Assembly (NCBI RefSeq): GCF_001425825.1
Contig: NZ_LMDM01000048.1
Span: 224,151-288,150, forward strand
DNA from: Rhizobacter sp. Root1238
GTDB taxonomy: Bacteria > Pseudomonadota > Gammaproteobacteria > Burkholderiales > Burkholderiaceae_C
Direction of reading: 5' to 3'
Length of the DNA: 64,000 nt
A model generated the notes under the pieces. It searched no databases and was not told the origin of the DNA. It was given only the letters and a program-made list of their open reading frames with translations. A program made the translations under genes and the position numbers. Within the stretch, counting starts at the first letter, position 1, and each line of letters opens with the position of its first letter. Below, in pieces: positions 24,829 to 33,581 of the stretch.

Positions 24829-24851
24829 ATGATGATCGTCATGCGAAATTC
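24829..24851 (+). promoter_or_regulatory. Candidate TetR operator over the tetR start codon
   Basis: ATGATGATCGTCAT (24829-24842), a dyad symmetric at 12 of 14 positions, is followed by GCGAAATTC. The same 23 bases, with one mismatch, occur at 25479-25501 before the reductase. Here the dyad covers the ATG of tetR at 24841. Confidence 0.75.
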
Positions 24852-25425
24852 GACGACCAGCGCCCGAGCCGCCGCCAAGGAGGCCACGCACGAGCGCATC
24901 GTGGCGGTGGCCGCCCGTGCCATCCGCCGCAGCGGCTATGACGGCACCGGCGTCGCCGACATCATGAAAGAGGCCGGGCTGACGCACGGCGCGTTCTACG
25001 CCCACTTCGCTTCCCGCGAAGCCATGCTGGCCGAAGCGTCGGCGCAGGCCTGCGCGGAGTCGTCCGCGGCGGCGGCCGACGTGGTGGCCAGCGTGCCGGC
25101 CGACCTGGCGCTGGCGTCGATGCTCGGGGCCTATCTTTCCAGCGAGCACCTGGAGAACGCCGAACGAGGCTGCCCGCTGGTCGCGCTGGGGTCGGAGACC
25201 TCGCGCCAGGCGCCGGAAGTGCGTCGCGCGACCACCCGGTACATCAAGGAAATGATCGACCTGCTGGCGCGCCAGTTGCCCGACTGGGGACAGCCCGCGG
25301 CCCACGAGCGCGCGCTCGTCACCATCTCGACGATGGTCGGTGCCATGCTGCTGGCCCGCGCCGTCGATGACCCCGCGTTGTCTCACGACCTGCGCCAGAC
25401 GGCGCTGAAGCGACTGAGCCCTTGA
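24841..25425 (+). CDS. TetR-family regulator of the adjacent MDR reductase
   Basis: 194 residues. HTH 'ERIVAVAARAIRRSGYDGTGVADIMKEAGLTHGAFYAHFASREAML' (outline, residues ~20-65). The C-terminal domain 'RGCPLVALGSETSRQAPEVR' is found in the YcdC/NemR-like group, which has a conserved Cys and answers to electrophiles; here 'GCP' supplies the cysteine. Of three in-frame ATGs, 24841 gives the normal family N-terminus 'MRNSTTSARAAAKEATHERIV'. No ribosome-binding site is evident, so a leaderless message is possible. A terminator follows. Confidence 0.87.
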   Translation: MRNSTTSARAAAKEATHERIVAVAARAIRRSGYDGTGVADIMKEAGLTHGAFYAHFASREAMLAEASAQACAESSAAAADVVASVPADLALASMLGAYLSSEHLENAERGCPLVALGSETSRQAPEVRRATTRYIKEMIDLLARQLPDWGQPAAHERALVTISTMVGAMLLARAVDDPALSHDLRQTALKRLSP

Positions 25426-25440
25426 GCCCCGTCGGCAGAT

Positions 25441-25467
25441 GGATCCGCACGCGGGTCCGGTTTTTTT
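25441..25467 (+). terminator. Rho-independent terminator after tetR
   Basis: GGATCCG and CGGGTCC form a 7-bp stem with one G-U pair and a short loop, followed by seven T. It ends the tetR transcript just before the second operator, so the reductase must have its own promoter. Confidence 0.75.
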
Positions 25468-25478
25468 CGCCTGAACAC

Positions 25479-25501
25479 ATGATGATCGTCATTCGAAATT
25501 C
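25479..25501 (+). promoter_or_regulatory. Candidate TetR operator before the MDR reductase
   Basis: ATGATGATCGTCAT (25479-25492) plus TCGAAATTC matches the element at 24829-24851 with one substitution in 23 bases. It lies 15 bp before the reductase ATG, where a repressor would block it. Confidence 0.75.
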
Positions 25502-25516
25502 ACTGCAAGGAACCCC

Positions 25517-26518
25517 ATGAAAGCATTCATCCTCGAGCGCTACGGCAAACAGCGCGCCCTGAAACTGGCGGAACTGCCGACCCCGGCGCTGCGCGACGAC
25601 GAAGTCCTGGTCGAGGTCCATGCCGCCGGCGTGAACCTGCTCGACGCCAAGATCCGCGACGGCGAGTTCAAGCTGATCCTGCCGTATCGGATGCCGCTGG
25701 TCCTCGGCCACGACGTCGCCGGCGTCGTGGTCAAGGTCGGACCGCGGGTGCGGCAGTTCAAACCGGGCGACGAGGTCTATGCGCGCACGGACGATTTCCG
25801 CATCGGCACCTTCGCCGAGTTCGTGCCGGTCAAGGAAGCCTCGTTGGCGCTCAAGCCCCAGGGCCTGACGATGGAGGAAGCGGCGTCGATCCCGCTGGTG
25901 GGGCTGACCGCGTGGCAGGCGCTGGTCGAGAAGGCCTCGCTCAAAAAGGGGCAGAAGGTCTTCATCCAGGCCGGCTCCGGCGGCGTCGGCACCTTCGCGA
26001 TCCAGTTGGCCAAGCACCTCGGCGCGACGGTCGCGACCACGACGAGCGCGGCGAACATCGCGCTCGTGAAGAGGTTGGGCGCCGATGTCGTCGTCGACTA
26101 CAGGACGCAGGACTTCGAAGACGTGCTGCGCGAGCAGGACGTGGTGCTGAACAGCCAGGACGGCAAGACGCTCGAGAAATCCCTTCGGGTGCTGAAGGCC
26201 GGCGGCAAGCTGATCTCCATCTCCGGGCCGCCCGATCCGGAGTTCGGCAGGGACATCGCGGCACCCGGTTTCGTGAAGCTGGTGATGCGGCTGTTGAGCT
26301 TCGGCGTCCGGCGCCGGGCGAAGGCGCGCGGGATCGGCTACGCCTTTCTCTTCATGAAGGCCGATGGCAGCCAGCTGCAGCAGATCACCCGCCTGATCGA
26401 AGCCGGCGCCATCCGGCCGGTGATCGACAAGGTCTTTCCGTTCGCCGCCACGAACGACGCGATCGCCCATGTCGTGTCCGGTCGGGCCAAGGGAAAGGTC
26501 GTCATCAAGCTGAAGTGA
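25517..26518 (+). CDS. Zinc-free MDR (quinone oxidoreductase-like) NADP-dependent reductase
   Basis: 333 residues. 'GVNLLDAKIRDGEFK', 'PLVLGHDVAGVVVKVG' and the Rossmann fingerprint 'VFIQAGSGGVGTFAIQLAKHLGA' mark the medium-chain reductase family. The structural zinc cysteines of alcohol dehydrogenases are absent, as in quinone/enone reductases. Under a NemR/YcdC-like TetR, it may detoxify reactive enones or quinones; that is inference. AAGGA is the ribosome site. It overlaps the convergent clcA end by 14 bp. Confidence 0.88.
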   Translation: MKAFILERYGKQRALKLAELPTPALRDDEVLVEVHAAGVNLLDAKIRDGEFKLILPYRMPLVLGHDVAGVVVKVGPRVRQFKPGDEVYARTDDFRIGTFAEFVPVKEASLALKPQGLTMEEAASIPLVGLTAWQALVEKASLKKGQKVFIQAGSGGVGTFAIQLAKHLGATVATTTSAANIALVKRLGADVVVDYRTQDFEDVLREQDVVLNSQDGKTLEKSLRVLKAGGKLISISGPPDPEFGRDIAAPGFVKLVMRLLSFGVRRRAKARGIGYAFLFMKADGSQLQQITRLIEAGAIRPVIDKVFPFAATNDAIAHVVSGRAKGKVVIKLK

Positions 26519-27836
26519 CGGCCTTGTCGACCATGTGGTGCGCCAGCGTGTCGTAGAGCGGCCGGCTGATCATGCGCGACACCAGGCTGGCCAGCATCGC
26601 CGAGGCCATCAGGCTGAGCACCATCGAGTGGCCGTCGACCATCTCCATCACGATGATGAAGGCGGTCAGCGGCGCCTGCGTGACGGCAGCCAGGAAGCCG
26701 GCCATGCCCATCGCGATCAGCGCCGGCCCGAGCTCGCTGCTGGCCAGCCGGGCCACCGCATCGCCGATGCCGGCGCCGATGGCCAGCGACGGCGCGAAGA
26801 TGCCGCCCGGCACGCCGCACCAGGCGGTCAGCCAGGTGGCGATGAACTTCAGCCCGGTGTACAGCGGCGTCAGTTCGTCGTGCCCGTTCAGCATCTGCTT
26901 GACCGCCTCGGAGCCGGCGCCGAACGTGACACCGCCGCACACCAGCCCGATGACGGCCACCGCCAGCCCGCCGGCGGCCGCGAAGCGCACCGGAAAGCGC
27001 GCCCGCAGCGCATTCAGGCGGCCCGGCGCACCGGTCAACGACGCGATCAGCAGCCGTGCGAACAGCCCGCCGGCCGCGCCGCTCAGCAGCGTGACCAGCA
27101 GCCCGGGCCACAGCGCATCCCAGCCGAGCCGCGGCACCCTGATCACGCCGAAGTAGCTGGCATTGCCGAACACCGACACGCCCACCAGGCCGGCCAGCAC
27201 GATGGCGGTGATGATCAGCCCGCTGGAGCGCGCTTCGAGCCGGCCCGACAGCTCCTCGATCGCGAACACCACGCCGGCCAGCGGGGCGTTGAAGGCCGCC
27301 GCGATGCCGGCCGCGCCGCCGGCCACCAGCAGCGCGCGGCCGTCGATCGCCGTGCCGGGCGAGAGCCAGCGCCGGGCGTCCTGCATCACGCCGGCGGCCA
27401 CCTGCACCGACGGCCCTTCGCGGCCGATCGACAGGCCGGCCGCGAAGCCTGCGACGCCGAGGCCGATCTTGGCCACGGTCAGGCGCAGCGACGCGAACAG
27501 CGCGCGGCGCTCTTCAGGCAGCGCCGGGTCCAGCGCCGCCTTGATCTGCGGAATGCCGGACCCCGAGGCGCCCGGGAACCAGCGGATCGTGAGCCAGACG
27601 ATGCCGGCCGTGAGCAGCGGCGTCGTCAGCAGCACGGCCCACGGCCAGCCGCGGTGGTACTGCAGAAACAGGCCGGAGACCGCGTCGCTCGCGAGCGTGA
27701 AGGCCACGACGGACAGGCCGGCAGCCACCGCGTAGCCGAGCACGATGGCGCGGTCGAACCAGATGCGACCGTTCGACAGCTCGGCGCGCAGGTGGTGAAG
27801 GAAATCGGGTTCGCTGTGTTTCATCGCCTGAACCAT
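26505..27836 (-). CDS. clcA: ClC-family chloride channel/transporter
   Basis: 443 residues from ATG 27836 (an ATG four codons later, 27824, is equally possible). Ten or more membrane helices are evident. The selectivity-filter motifs are complete: 'GASGSGIPQ', 'GREGPSVQ' with the gating Glu, and 'GGIFAPSLAIG'. No C-terminal CBS domains are present, as in bacterial ClC proteins. It exchanges chloride for protons or conducts chloride across the inner membrane. It stands alone. Confidence 0.92.
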   Translation of the reverse strand: MVQAMKHSEPDFLHHLRAELSNGRIWFDRAIVLGYAVAAGLSVVAFTLASDAVSGLFLQYHRGWPWAVLLTTPLLTAGIVWLTIRWFPGASGSGIPQIKAALDPALPEERRALFASLRLTVAKIGLGVAGFAAGLSIGREGPSVQVAAGVMQDARRWLSPGTAIDGRALLVAGGAAGIAAAFNAPLAGVVFAIEELSGRLEARSSGLIITAIVLAGLVGVSVFGNASYFGVIRVPRLGWDALWPGLLVTLLSGAAGGLFARLLIASLTGAPGRLNALRARFPVRFAAAGGLAVAVIGLVCGGVTFGAGSEAVKQMLNGHDELTPLYTGLKFIATWLTAWCGVPGGIFAPSLAIGAGIGDAVARLASSELGPALIAMGMAGFLAAVTQAPLTAFIIVMEMVDGHSMVLSLMASAMLASLVSRMISRPLYDTLAHHMVDKAVTSA

Positions 27837-27925
27837 ACCTGCTGTCGGCCGGTCAGGAACGCCGCTTGCCCGATTGCGGCAAGGGCCGCCCACGCCGGGT
27901 GGCCTGCAACCTGCGAGGGCACCGC

Positions 27926-28126
27926 ATGAACCAGGACCGCACCCCTTCCGCGCGCAAGCCGCCGCGGGCCGAACCGCTGCAACCGGACAAGCCGGGCAGC
28001 GGCGACGAACTGACCAGAGCGCCAGGCGAGACCGCGCAAGACGGCGACGCGGCACGCGACAGCGCACGCCGGCAGAAGGAGCAAAGCGATACCGCGCTGG
28101 ACAACGTCCGCCAAGGCCATGACTGA
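27926..28126 (+). CDS. Small hydrophilic protein, unknown
   Basis: 66 residues, almost wholly polar (Arg, Asp, Gln, Pro-rich), with 'KEQSDTALDNVRQG' at its end. Probably disordered. The stop overlaps the next ATG by 8 nt. No family recognised; the coupling with 28119 supports it as real. Confidence 0.5.
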   Translation: MNQDRTPSARKPPRAEPLQPDKPGSGDELTRAPGETAQDGDAARDSARRQKEQSDTALDNVRQGHD

Positions 28127-28382
28127 CGGCAAGACCGGGGGCGACCCCGCGCAGGACATCGAAGGCAAGGCCATGACATTGCGGCCGGCCGCACACCCCG
28201 TGGGCAACGGCCGCTGGGAGGCTGAGCTGACCGCGTGGTGGGACCAGGGCGAAAACACCTACGAGCGGACGATGCTGCTCGAGGGCGAGTTTCCGTCGGA
28301 AGATGCCGCGTTGCAGCATGCTGCTCACGAAGCCCGGCCGCTTGCCGCCATGACCGAGGTGCCTCCGGCCTGGCTGGCCTGA
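28119..28382 (+). CDS. Small conserved-looking protein, unknown
   Basis: 87 residues. 'LTAWWDQGENTYERTMLLEGEFPSEDAALQHA' suggests a small alpha-beta fold. It overlaps the preceding small gene by 8 nt. Its 3' end overlaps the convergent isochorismatase-like gene by 58 bp. Function not recognised. Confidence 0.5.
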   Translation: MTDGKTGGDPAQDIEGKAMTLRPAAHPVGNGRWEAELTAWWDQGENTYERTMLLEGEFPSEDAALQHAAHEARPLAAMTEVPPAWLA

Positions 28383-29023
28383 CGGGCCCGCAGCGATGCC
28401 CCGGGCGTGGCGTGGGCCTGCGGCTGGAACGCCGGGCTGACCGCCGCCTTCAGCACGCGTTCCATGTGGCCCAGCGCGTAGCTCGCGGCCTCGGCCGTTT
28501 CGCTGGCGACGCAGTCCGATGGCACCCACAGCTCGTAGCCGCGCACATACGCATCCATCGCGGTGAACAGCACGCAGCTGTCGGCGGCGAGGCCGGTCAC
28601 GATCAGCCGCTTGCACCGGACCTGGCGCAGCAGGATGTCGAGCGGCGTCTCGTAGAACGCCGAATGGCGCGGCTTCAGCACGGTGCAGTCGCCGGGCTTC
28701 GGCTTGAGGATCCGCGCCATGCGCCCGGCTTCTCCCGGCATCCGCGAGCAACGCAGCCACAAGGCCTTGAAGTCGGATCGCCAGACGCCGTAGTTGTCGT
28801 TCGCATAGATGCACAGCGGCATGCGCTTGCTGCGCGCCGCCAGTTCGCGCCGCAGGCGCGCGGTAGCGGCCGCGGCACGCAACGCGCAGGGCGCGAGCTG
28901 CTCGGCGCCGTCGAACGACAGCGGGTTGATGAAGTCCACCATCAGCAGCACGGTCGGGCTCGCCTCGACGGACGGCTCCGAGAGCTTGCCGGTGCGCTTG
29001 CGTGGGGGGGTCGTGGTGGCCAT
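28325..29023 (-). CDS. Isochorismatase-family cysteine hydrolase
   Basis: 232 residues. The catalytic triad is in place: Asp in 'VLLMVDFINPLSF', Lys in 'CTVLKPRHSAFYET', and Cys in 'LIVTGLAADSCVLFTAMDAY'. Members cleave isochorismate, nicotinamide or related amides; the exact substrate is not evident. A Lys/Arg-rich N-terminal stretch and an Ala/Gln-rich tail are outside the domain. The tail overlaps the convergent small gene. Confidence 0.85.
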   Translation of the reverse strand: MATTTPPRKRTGKLSEPSVEASPTVLLMVDFINPLSFDGAEQLAPCALRAAAATARLRRELAARSKRMPLCIYANDNYGVWRSDFKALWLRCSRMPGEAGRMARILKPKPGDCTVLKPRHSAFYETPLDILLRQVRCKRLIVTGLAADSCVLFTAMDAYVRGYELWVPSDCVASETAEAASYALGHMERVLKAAVSPAFQPQAHATPGASLRARQASQAGGTSVMAASGRAS

Positions 29024-29186
29024 GGTGCGAGGGATGTGTCGGTCGATTCACTGCGAGCCGTGCGCCGCACCGATCCTGCATGCGGGGTTGAACTCTCCTA
29101 CCCGCAGACGCCCATCCGCCTGACTCACAGGCCGGGCACCGAGGCCGAGCATGGCGCACTCGTGTCCTTGTTCAACAGGAGTCGCC

Positions 29187-29972
29187 ATGACCACCACCCT
29201 CGCTCATCCCCTCGCCGTCGTCACCGGCGCATCGTCCGGCATCGGGCTCGAACTCGCCAAGCAGTGCGCGAAGAACGGCCACGACCTGATCCTCGCCGCC
29301 GACCGCGATCTGCAGCCGGCATCCGACGCCGTGCAGCGGCTCGGCGCCCAGGTCACCACCGTGCAGACAGACCTGGCCACGCGCGCCGGCGTCGAGACCC
29401 TGCTGTCGGCCATCGGCGGCCGGCCGGTCGACGCGCTGCTTGCCAACGCCGGCCACGGCCTGGGCCGCGCCTTCCTCGAGCAGACGCTGGACGACATCCG
29501 CAACGTGATCGACACCAACATCACCGGCACCGTCTGCCTGATCCACGAGGTCGGCGTGCGCATGAGGGAAGCCCGCCGCGGAAAGATCCTGATCACCGGT
29601 TCGATCGCCGGCTTCATGCCCGGCACCTTCCAGGCGGTCTACAACGGCAGCAAGGCCTTCATCGATTCGTTCTCGTGGGCGCTGCGCAACGAGCTGAAGG
29701 ACACCGGCGTCACGGTGACCTGCCTGATGCCCGGCCCCACCGACACGGAATTCTTCGCCCGCGCCGACATGCTCGACACCAAGGTCGCGACCGACAGCAA
29801 GGCCGATCCGGCCGACGTCGCGAAGCTGGGCTTCGAGGCGATGCAGGCCGGCGAAGGCGATGTCGTCGCCGGCTGGAAGAACAAGGTGCAGGTCGCGCTG
29901 GCCGGCGTCACGCCCGCATCGGTGCTCGCGGAGCAGCACCGCAAGATGGCCGAGCCGGGCAGCGCGCATTGA
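29187..29972 (+). CDS. Short-chain dehydrogenase/reductase
   Basis: 261 residues. The NAD(P)-binding motif 'VVTGASSGIGLELAKQ', the 'NAGHG' strand, catalytic Ser in 'ITGSIAGFMPG' and Tyr-x-x-x-Lys in 'QAVYNGSKAFIDS' are all present. 'CLMPGPTDTEFF' follows. AGGAG precedes the ATG. The substrate is unknown; such SDRs are often reductases of aldehydes or ketones. Confidence 0.9.
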   Translation: MTTTLAHPLAVVTGASSGIGLELAKQCAKNGHDLILAADRDLQPASDAVQRLGAQVTTVQTDLATRAGVETLLSAIGGRPVDALLANAGHGLGRAFLEQTLDDIRNVIDTNITGTVCLIHEVGVRMREARRGKILITGSIAGFMPGTFQAVYNGSKAFIDSFSWALRNELKDTGVTVTCLMPGPTDTEFFARADMLDTKVATDSKADPADVAKLGFEAMQAGEGDVVAGWKNKVQVALAGVTPASVLAEQHRKMAEPGSAH

Positions 29973-29997
29973 CGGCAAGCTCCGTGAAGCCCTTCGG

Positions 29998-31791
29998 CTA
30001 CCTGAGGGGCTTCACGGTCTGCTGGAACTCGCCGACCAGCTCGCCCTTCGCCAGCACGTGCCCCTTCATCGCCGCCAGCAGCGTGTCGCGGTCGGCTCCC
30101 GGCTGCACCTCGAGCGTCGAATCGAGTGCGAAGACCTGGACGTGGTAGTGGTGCGGCGGGTCGCCCACCGGCGGCCGCGGCCCGTAGTAGCCCGGTGAAC
30201 CGCGGCTTGTGCGCCCTTGCAACATGCCGTCCGGATCGGTGAGGCGCGGCTGCTCCTGCAGGCCTTCGGGCAGCATCAGCGTGCTGGCCGGGATGTTCCA
30301 GGCGAGCCAGTGAACGAAGGGCGTGATCGGCTTCGCGTCGGGGTCTTCCATCACGATGGCGTAGGACTTCGCGTTCGGCACCGGCGTCCATTGCAGGTGC
30401 GGCGAGAGGCCGTCGGCGTACTCGCTGTGCTTCAGTGGCACCGCAGCACCCGGGCCGAAGCTCACGGACGACACGGTCATCGCTGCCGTGGCGCGGGTTT
30501 CATCGCGGTCTTTCGCGAGCGGCACGCCGATGCCGCGCGTGGCCTGGGCCCGCATCGGCCCGTCGGGAGGCGTCGCCGCCGCAGCAGCGGCCGATGACGC
30601 GCCCGTGTAGGCGATGCGGTACAGCACGCCATTCGCATCGTCGGCCATCAACAGCGCGCCGTCCTTCGCCACCGCGAGGCCCACCGGCCGGGCGATGTGC
30701 GTCCTGCCGCCGTCGGTCAGGAAGCCGGTCGCGAACGGCTCGAAGCGCTGCGGCGCGCCGTTCGAGAAGCGGATCCGCACGATCTCGTAGCCGGACGCCG
30801 GGTTGCGGTTCCATGAACCGCGCATCGTGACGAACGCATCGCCGGTGTACTCCGCCGGGAACGAGCCGCCCGGGTAGAACACCATCTGCATCGGCGCCGC
30901 ATGTGCCGTGTAGCCCATCGCCATCGGCGTGCTCAGCGCCTTCCATTGCGCCTTGCCGATGTCGCCGACCGGCGTGCTCTGCGGGTTGAACTCGCCCGCG
31001 CCCCAGACGTGCGGCCAGCCGTATTGCCGGCCAGCCTCGATCCGGTTCAGTTCCTCGGGCTGCACCTCGTCGCCGAGGAAGTCGATGCCATGGTCCATGC
31101 CCCACAGCTCGCCGGTGGCGGGATGCCAGCCGAAGCCGATGGTGTTGCGCAGGCCGGTCGCGAAGATCGTGCGGCTCCTGCCGTCGGCCGACGCCCGCAA
31201 CAACGTGGCGTTCTCCGGGTTGCTCTCGTTGCAGGCATTGCATGTGGAGCCGACGCTGATGTACAGCATGTTGTCCGGCCCGAACGCGATCGTGCGGTTG
31301 GCATGCTGGCCGGCATCGGGCAGGTCGCCGACGATCATCTCGACCGCGCCGAGCGTGCCGTCGGGCTGGATCGGCGCGACGAAGATCTCCTTCACCGTCG
31401 CGAGGTAGAGCTTGCCGTCGTGGATGGCCAGGCCATGCGCGCCCGGCCGGCTGGCCACCTTGACCGGCGGGCCATCGGCATGGCCGTCGCCGTTGGCGTC
31501 CTTCAGCATCAGCACGTCGCCCTGGTCGCGCCGGCTCAGGTAAACCGTGCCGTCAGGCGCGACCGCGACGATGCGGGCGTTCTTCAGCCCATCGGCGAAT
31601 ACCGACACCTTGAAGCCCTTCGGCAGCTTCAACGCGGCGATGCGATCCGGCGTCGCGTTGACCTTGGCGGGCTTGAAGACGTTGGCGCGGATGCGCTCCT
31701 GCGTGCCGTCGCCTTGCTGGGCCGGGGCGGAAACTGCGGCAACGGCGGCCGCAAGCAACGCGAGAAGACGTGTGAAGTGAAGCGAATGCAT
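29998..31791 (-). CDS. PQQ-type sugar (sorbosone) dehydrogenase fused to a PEBP/YbhB domain
   Basis: 597 residues with a Sec signal peptide (~1-25, 'LLALLAAAVAAVSAPAQ'). Residues ~30-410 are a six-bladed propeller of the soluble sugar/sorbosone dehydrogenase kind: 'LPKGFKVSVFADGLKNAR', 'PGAHGLAIHDGKLYLAT', 'GLRNTIGFGWHP', 'GWPHVWGAGEF'. After an Ala-rich linker, residues ~450-595 are a phosphatidylethanolamine-binding-protein domain: 'DPDAKPITPFVHWLAWNIP' and 'YYGPRPPVGDPPHHYHVQVFALD'. Both are usually separate proteins. Presumably periplasmic, oxidising sugars. RBS AGGGA at 31797-31803. Confidence 0.88.
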   Translation of the reverse strand: MHSLHFTRLLALLAAAVAAVSAPAQQGDGTQERIRANVFKPAKVNATPDRIAALKLPKGFKVSVFADGLKNARIVAVAPDGTVYLSRRDQGDVLMLKDANGDGHADGPPVKVASRPGAHGLAIHDGKLYLATVKEIFVAPIQPDGTLGAVEMIVGDLPDAGQHANRTIAFGPDNMLYISVGSTCNACNESNPENATLLRASADGRSRTIFATGLRNTIGFGWHPATGELWGMDHGIDFLGDEVQPEELNRIEAGRQYGWPHVWGAGEFNPQSTPVGDIGKAQWKALSTPMAMGYTAHAAPMQMVFYPGGSFPAEYTGDAFVTMRGSWNRNPASGYEIVRIRFSNGAPQRFEPFATGFLTDGGRTHIARPVGLAVAKDGALLMADDANGVLYRIAYTGASSAAAAAATPPDGPMRAQATRGIGVPLAKDRDETRATAAMTVSSVSFGPGAAVPLKHSEYADGLSPHLQWTPVPNAKSYAIVMEDPDAKPITPFVHWLAWNIPASTLMLPEGLQEQPRLTDPDGMLQGRTSRGSPGYYGPRPPVGDPPHHYHVQVFALDSTLEVQPGADRDTLLAAMKGHVLAKGELVGEFQQTVKPLR

Positions 31792-31925
31792 GGCGCAAGT
31801 CCCTGGAGTGGCGCACCGGGCGACCGGTGCATGCGATGCGGCGGCAACCGGTGTGCCCAGCCATTGACGGTGCCCGGGCATTGACGTTCAAATCGCGGCC
31901 ATCCGAAGCATGAGAGGCGGTCGCG

Positions 31926-32369
31926 ATGAGCGGGATTCGAGGTGGATGCCGGTGCGGCGCAGTGCGCTACACGCTCGCGCTGGACGCGCTTCCGCCGACG
32001 TATGCCTGCCACTGCAGCGACTGCCAGACCTGGAGCGGCAGCGCCTTCAGCCAGCAGGCCTTCGTGCCCGAGGCAGCGCTGGACGTGACCGGTCCGGTAG
32101 TGATCTTCGAGTTCACGACGCCCAGCGGCAGGATCTCGACGCAGCGGATCTGCGGCACCTGCCACACCCGCATCTACAACTCGAACAGTGCCCGGCCGGG
32201 CATCGCGGTGGTGCGCGCTGGCACGCTGGACCGAAGCGATGAACTGCACATCGCTGCCCACATCTGGGTGAAGCGGAAACAGCCGTGGCTGACGCTGCCC
32301 GAGGGCGTGCCGACCTGGCCCGAAGCCGCCCCGCCAGCAGACCTGGCGCAGGCGCTGGCGGCGCGCTGA
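31926..32369 (+). CDS. GFA/CENP-V-type zinc-binding protein
   Basis: 147 residues. Zinc-binding cysteines are in 'GGCRCGAVRYTL', 'YACHCSDCQTWSGS' and 'ICGTCHTRIYNS', the pattern of the glutathione-dependent formaldehyde-activating family. Many members are of unknown function; a glutathione adduct role is only a possibility. Divergent from the dehydrogenase-PEBP gene across 134 bp. Confidence 0.9.
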   Translation: MSGIRGGCRCGAVRYTLALDALPPTYACHCSDCQTWSGSAFSQQAFVPEAALDVTGPVVIFEFTTPSGRISTQRICGTCHTRIYNSNSARPGIAVVRAGTLDRSDELHIAAHIWVKRKQPWLTLPEGVPTWPEAAPPADLAQALAAR

Positions 32370-32406
32370 TGCCGGCCTGAACCGGACAGCGATCAGGCCT
32401 TCGGGT

Positions 32407-33207
32407 TCATCGGGTCCGGCTCCCCCGGCTCCGCGTCAGCGTGATCCACGCGGGCGCGTGGTCGCTGGCCTTCGGCAAGCCGCGCAAGGCCCGGTCGACG
32501 CCGACCGCCTTCAGCCGCTTCGCCGCGCTGGCGTTCAGCAGCAGGTGGTCGATGCGCAGCCCGGCGTTGCGCTGCCAGTGCTGGCGGAAATAGTCCCAGA
32601 AGGTGTACAGCGGTTCGCGTGGGCGCTTCTTCGCGAGCGCGTCGGTCCAGCCCTGGTCGAGCAGGCGGAAGTAGGCCGCGCGGCTCTGCGGCTGCAGCAG
32701 CGCATCCTTCAGCCACGAGCGGGTGTTGTAGATGTCGTTCACGTCGTCGGTCGGCACGACGTTGTAGTCGCCTGCGATGACCACGGGTTCGGCCCGGTCG
32801 ACCAGCGATGCCGCATGCTCGATCAGCCGTTCGAACCACGCCAGCTTGTAGTCGAACTTCGGCCCGGGTTGCGGGTTGCCGTTCGGCAGGTAGAGGCAGG
32901 CCACCAGCACGCCGTTCACCGCCGCCTCGATGTAGCGGCTCTGCACATCCTTCGCGTCGCCCGGCAGGCCGCGGCGGGTCTCGATCGGCTGCTCGCCCTT
33001 CGCGAGGATGGCCACGCCGTTGTACGCCTTCTCGCCGCTCCAGATCGCGCCATAGCCGGCCGCTTCCAGTTCGGCGCGCGGGAACGTGGCCTGCGAGGTC
33101 TTCAGCTCCTGCAGGCAGACGACGTCCGGCTGATCGGACGCCAGCCACGCCAGCAGCGACGGCAGGCGCCCGCGCACGCCGTTGATGTTGTAGGTCGCGA
33201 TCTTCAT
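32407..33207 (-). CDS. xthA: Exodeoxyribonuclease III
   Basis: 266 residues. 'KIATYNINGVRGRLP', catalytic Glu in 'VVCLQELKT', 'AGDYNVVPTDDV', 'RIDHLLLN' and 'SDHAPAWITL' give all active-site residues of the ExoIII/AP endonuclease family. It repairs apurinic sites and 3' blocked ends. ATG 33207 gives the normal family start; no obvious operon partner. Confidence 0.95.
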   Translation of the reverse strand: MKIATYNINGVRGRLPSLLAWLASDQPDVVCLQELKTSQATFPRAELEAAGYGAIWSGEKAYNGVAILAKGEQPIETRRGLPGDAKDVQSRYIEAAVNGVLVACLYLPNGNPQPGPKFDYKLAWFERLIEHAASLVDRAEPVVIAGDYNVVPTDDVNDIYNTRSWLKDALLQPQSRAAYFRLLDQGWTDALAKKRPREPLYTFWDYFRQHWQRNAGLRIDHLLLNASAAKRLKAVGVDRALRGLPKASDHAPAWITLTRSRGSRTR

Positions 33208-33377
33208 CGCGCGAGTCTTGCGCGGCGAGCAGCCCCTGGTTGTGGGAGCACGGCCCTTCGGTCTGTCGGACGATGCCGTCACGCGATTGCGGCCTTGTCC
33301 TGCGCCGTGCAGCCTCGTCCTTGACCACCATGCAGGCAATGTCCCGGCGTTCGGGCGTGGACAGACCAGGAGCACAC

Positions 33378-33563
33378 ATGGCTGACGACAAGAGCAAGGC
33401 GGGCGGGCAGGATCGCACCCGCATCAACGTCAACGAAGACTACGAACTGCGCGACTGGGCGAAGAAGCTCAACGTGAGCCCGGACCGGCTGAAAGCCGCG
33501 GTGAAGGAAGTCGGTACCGCCGCGAAGGACGTGGAGAAGCACCTGAGCGCGAAGCCGCGTTGA
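33378..33563 (+). CDS. DUF3606-type small protein
   Basis: 61 residues. 'RTRINVNEDYELRDWAKKLNVSPDRLKAAVKEVG' matches the short DUF3606 pattern found in many Proteobacteria. Charged and helical; function unknown. It lies 18 nt before the phosphatase-like gene. Confidence 0.75.
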   Translation: MADDKSKAGGQDRTRINVNEDYELRDWAKKLNVSPDRLKAAVKEVGTAAKDVEKHLSAKPR

Positions 33564-33581
33564 GCGGCAGGCTGCACCGCC

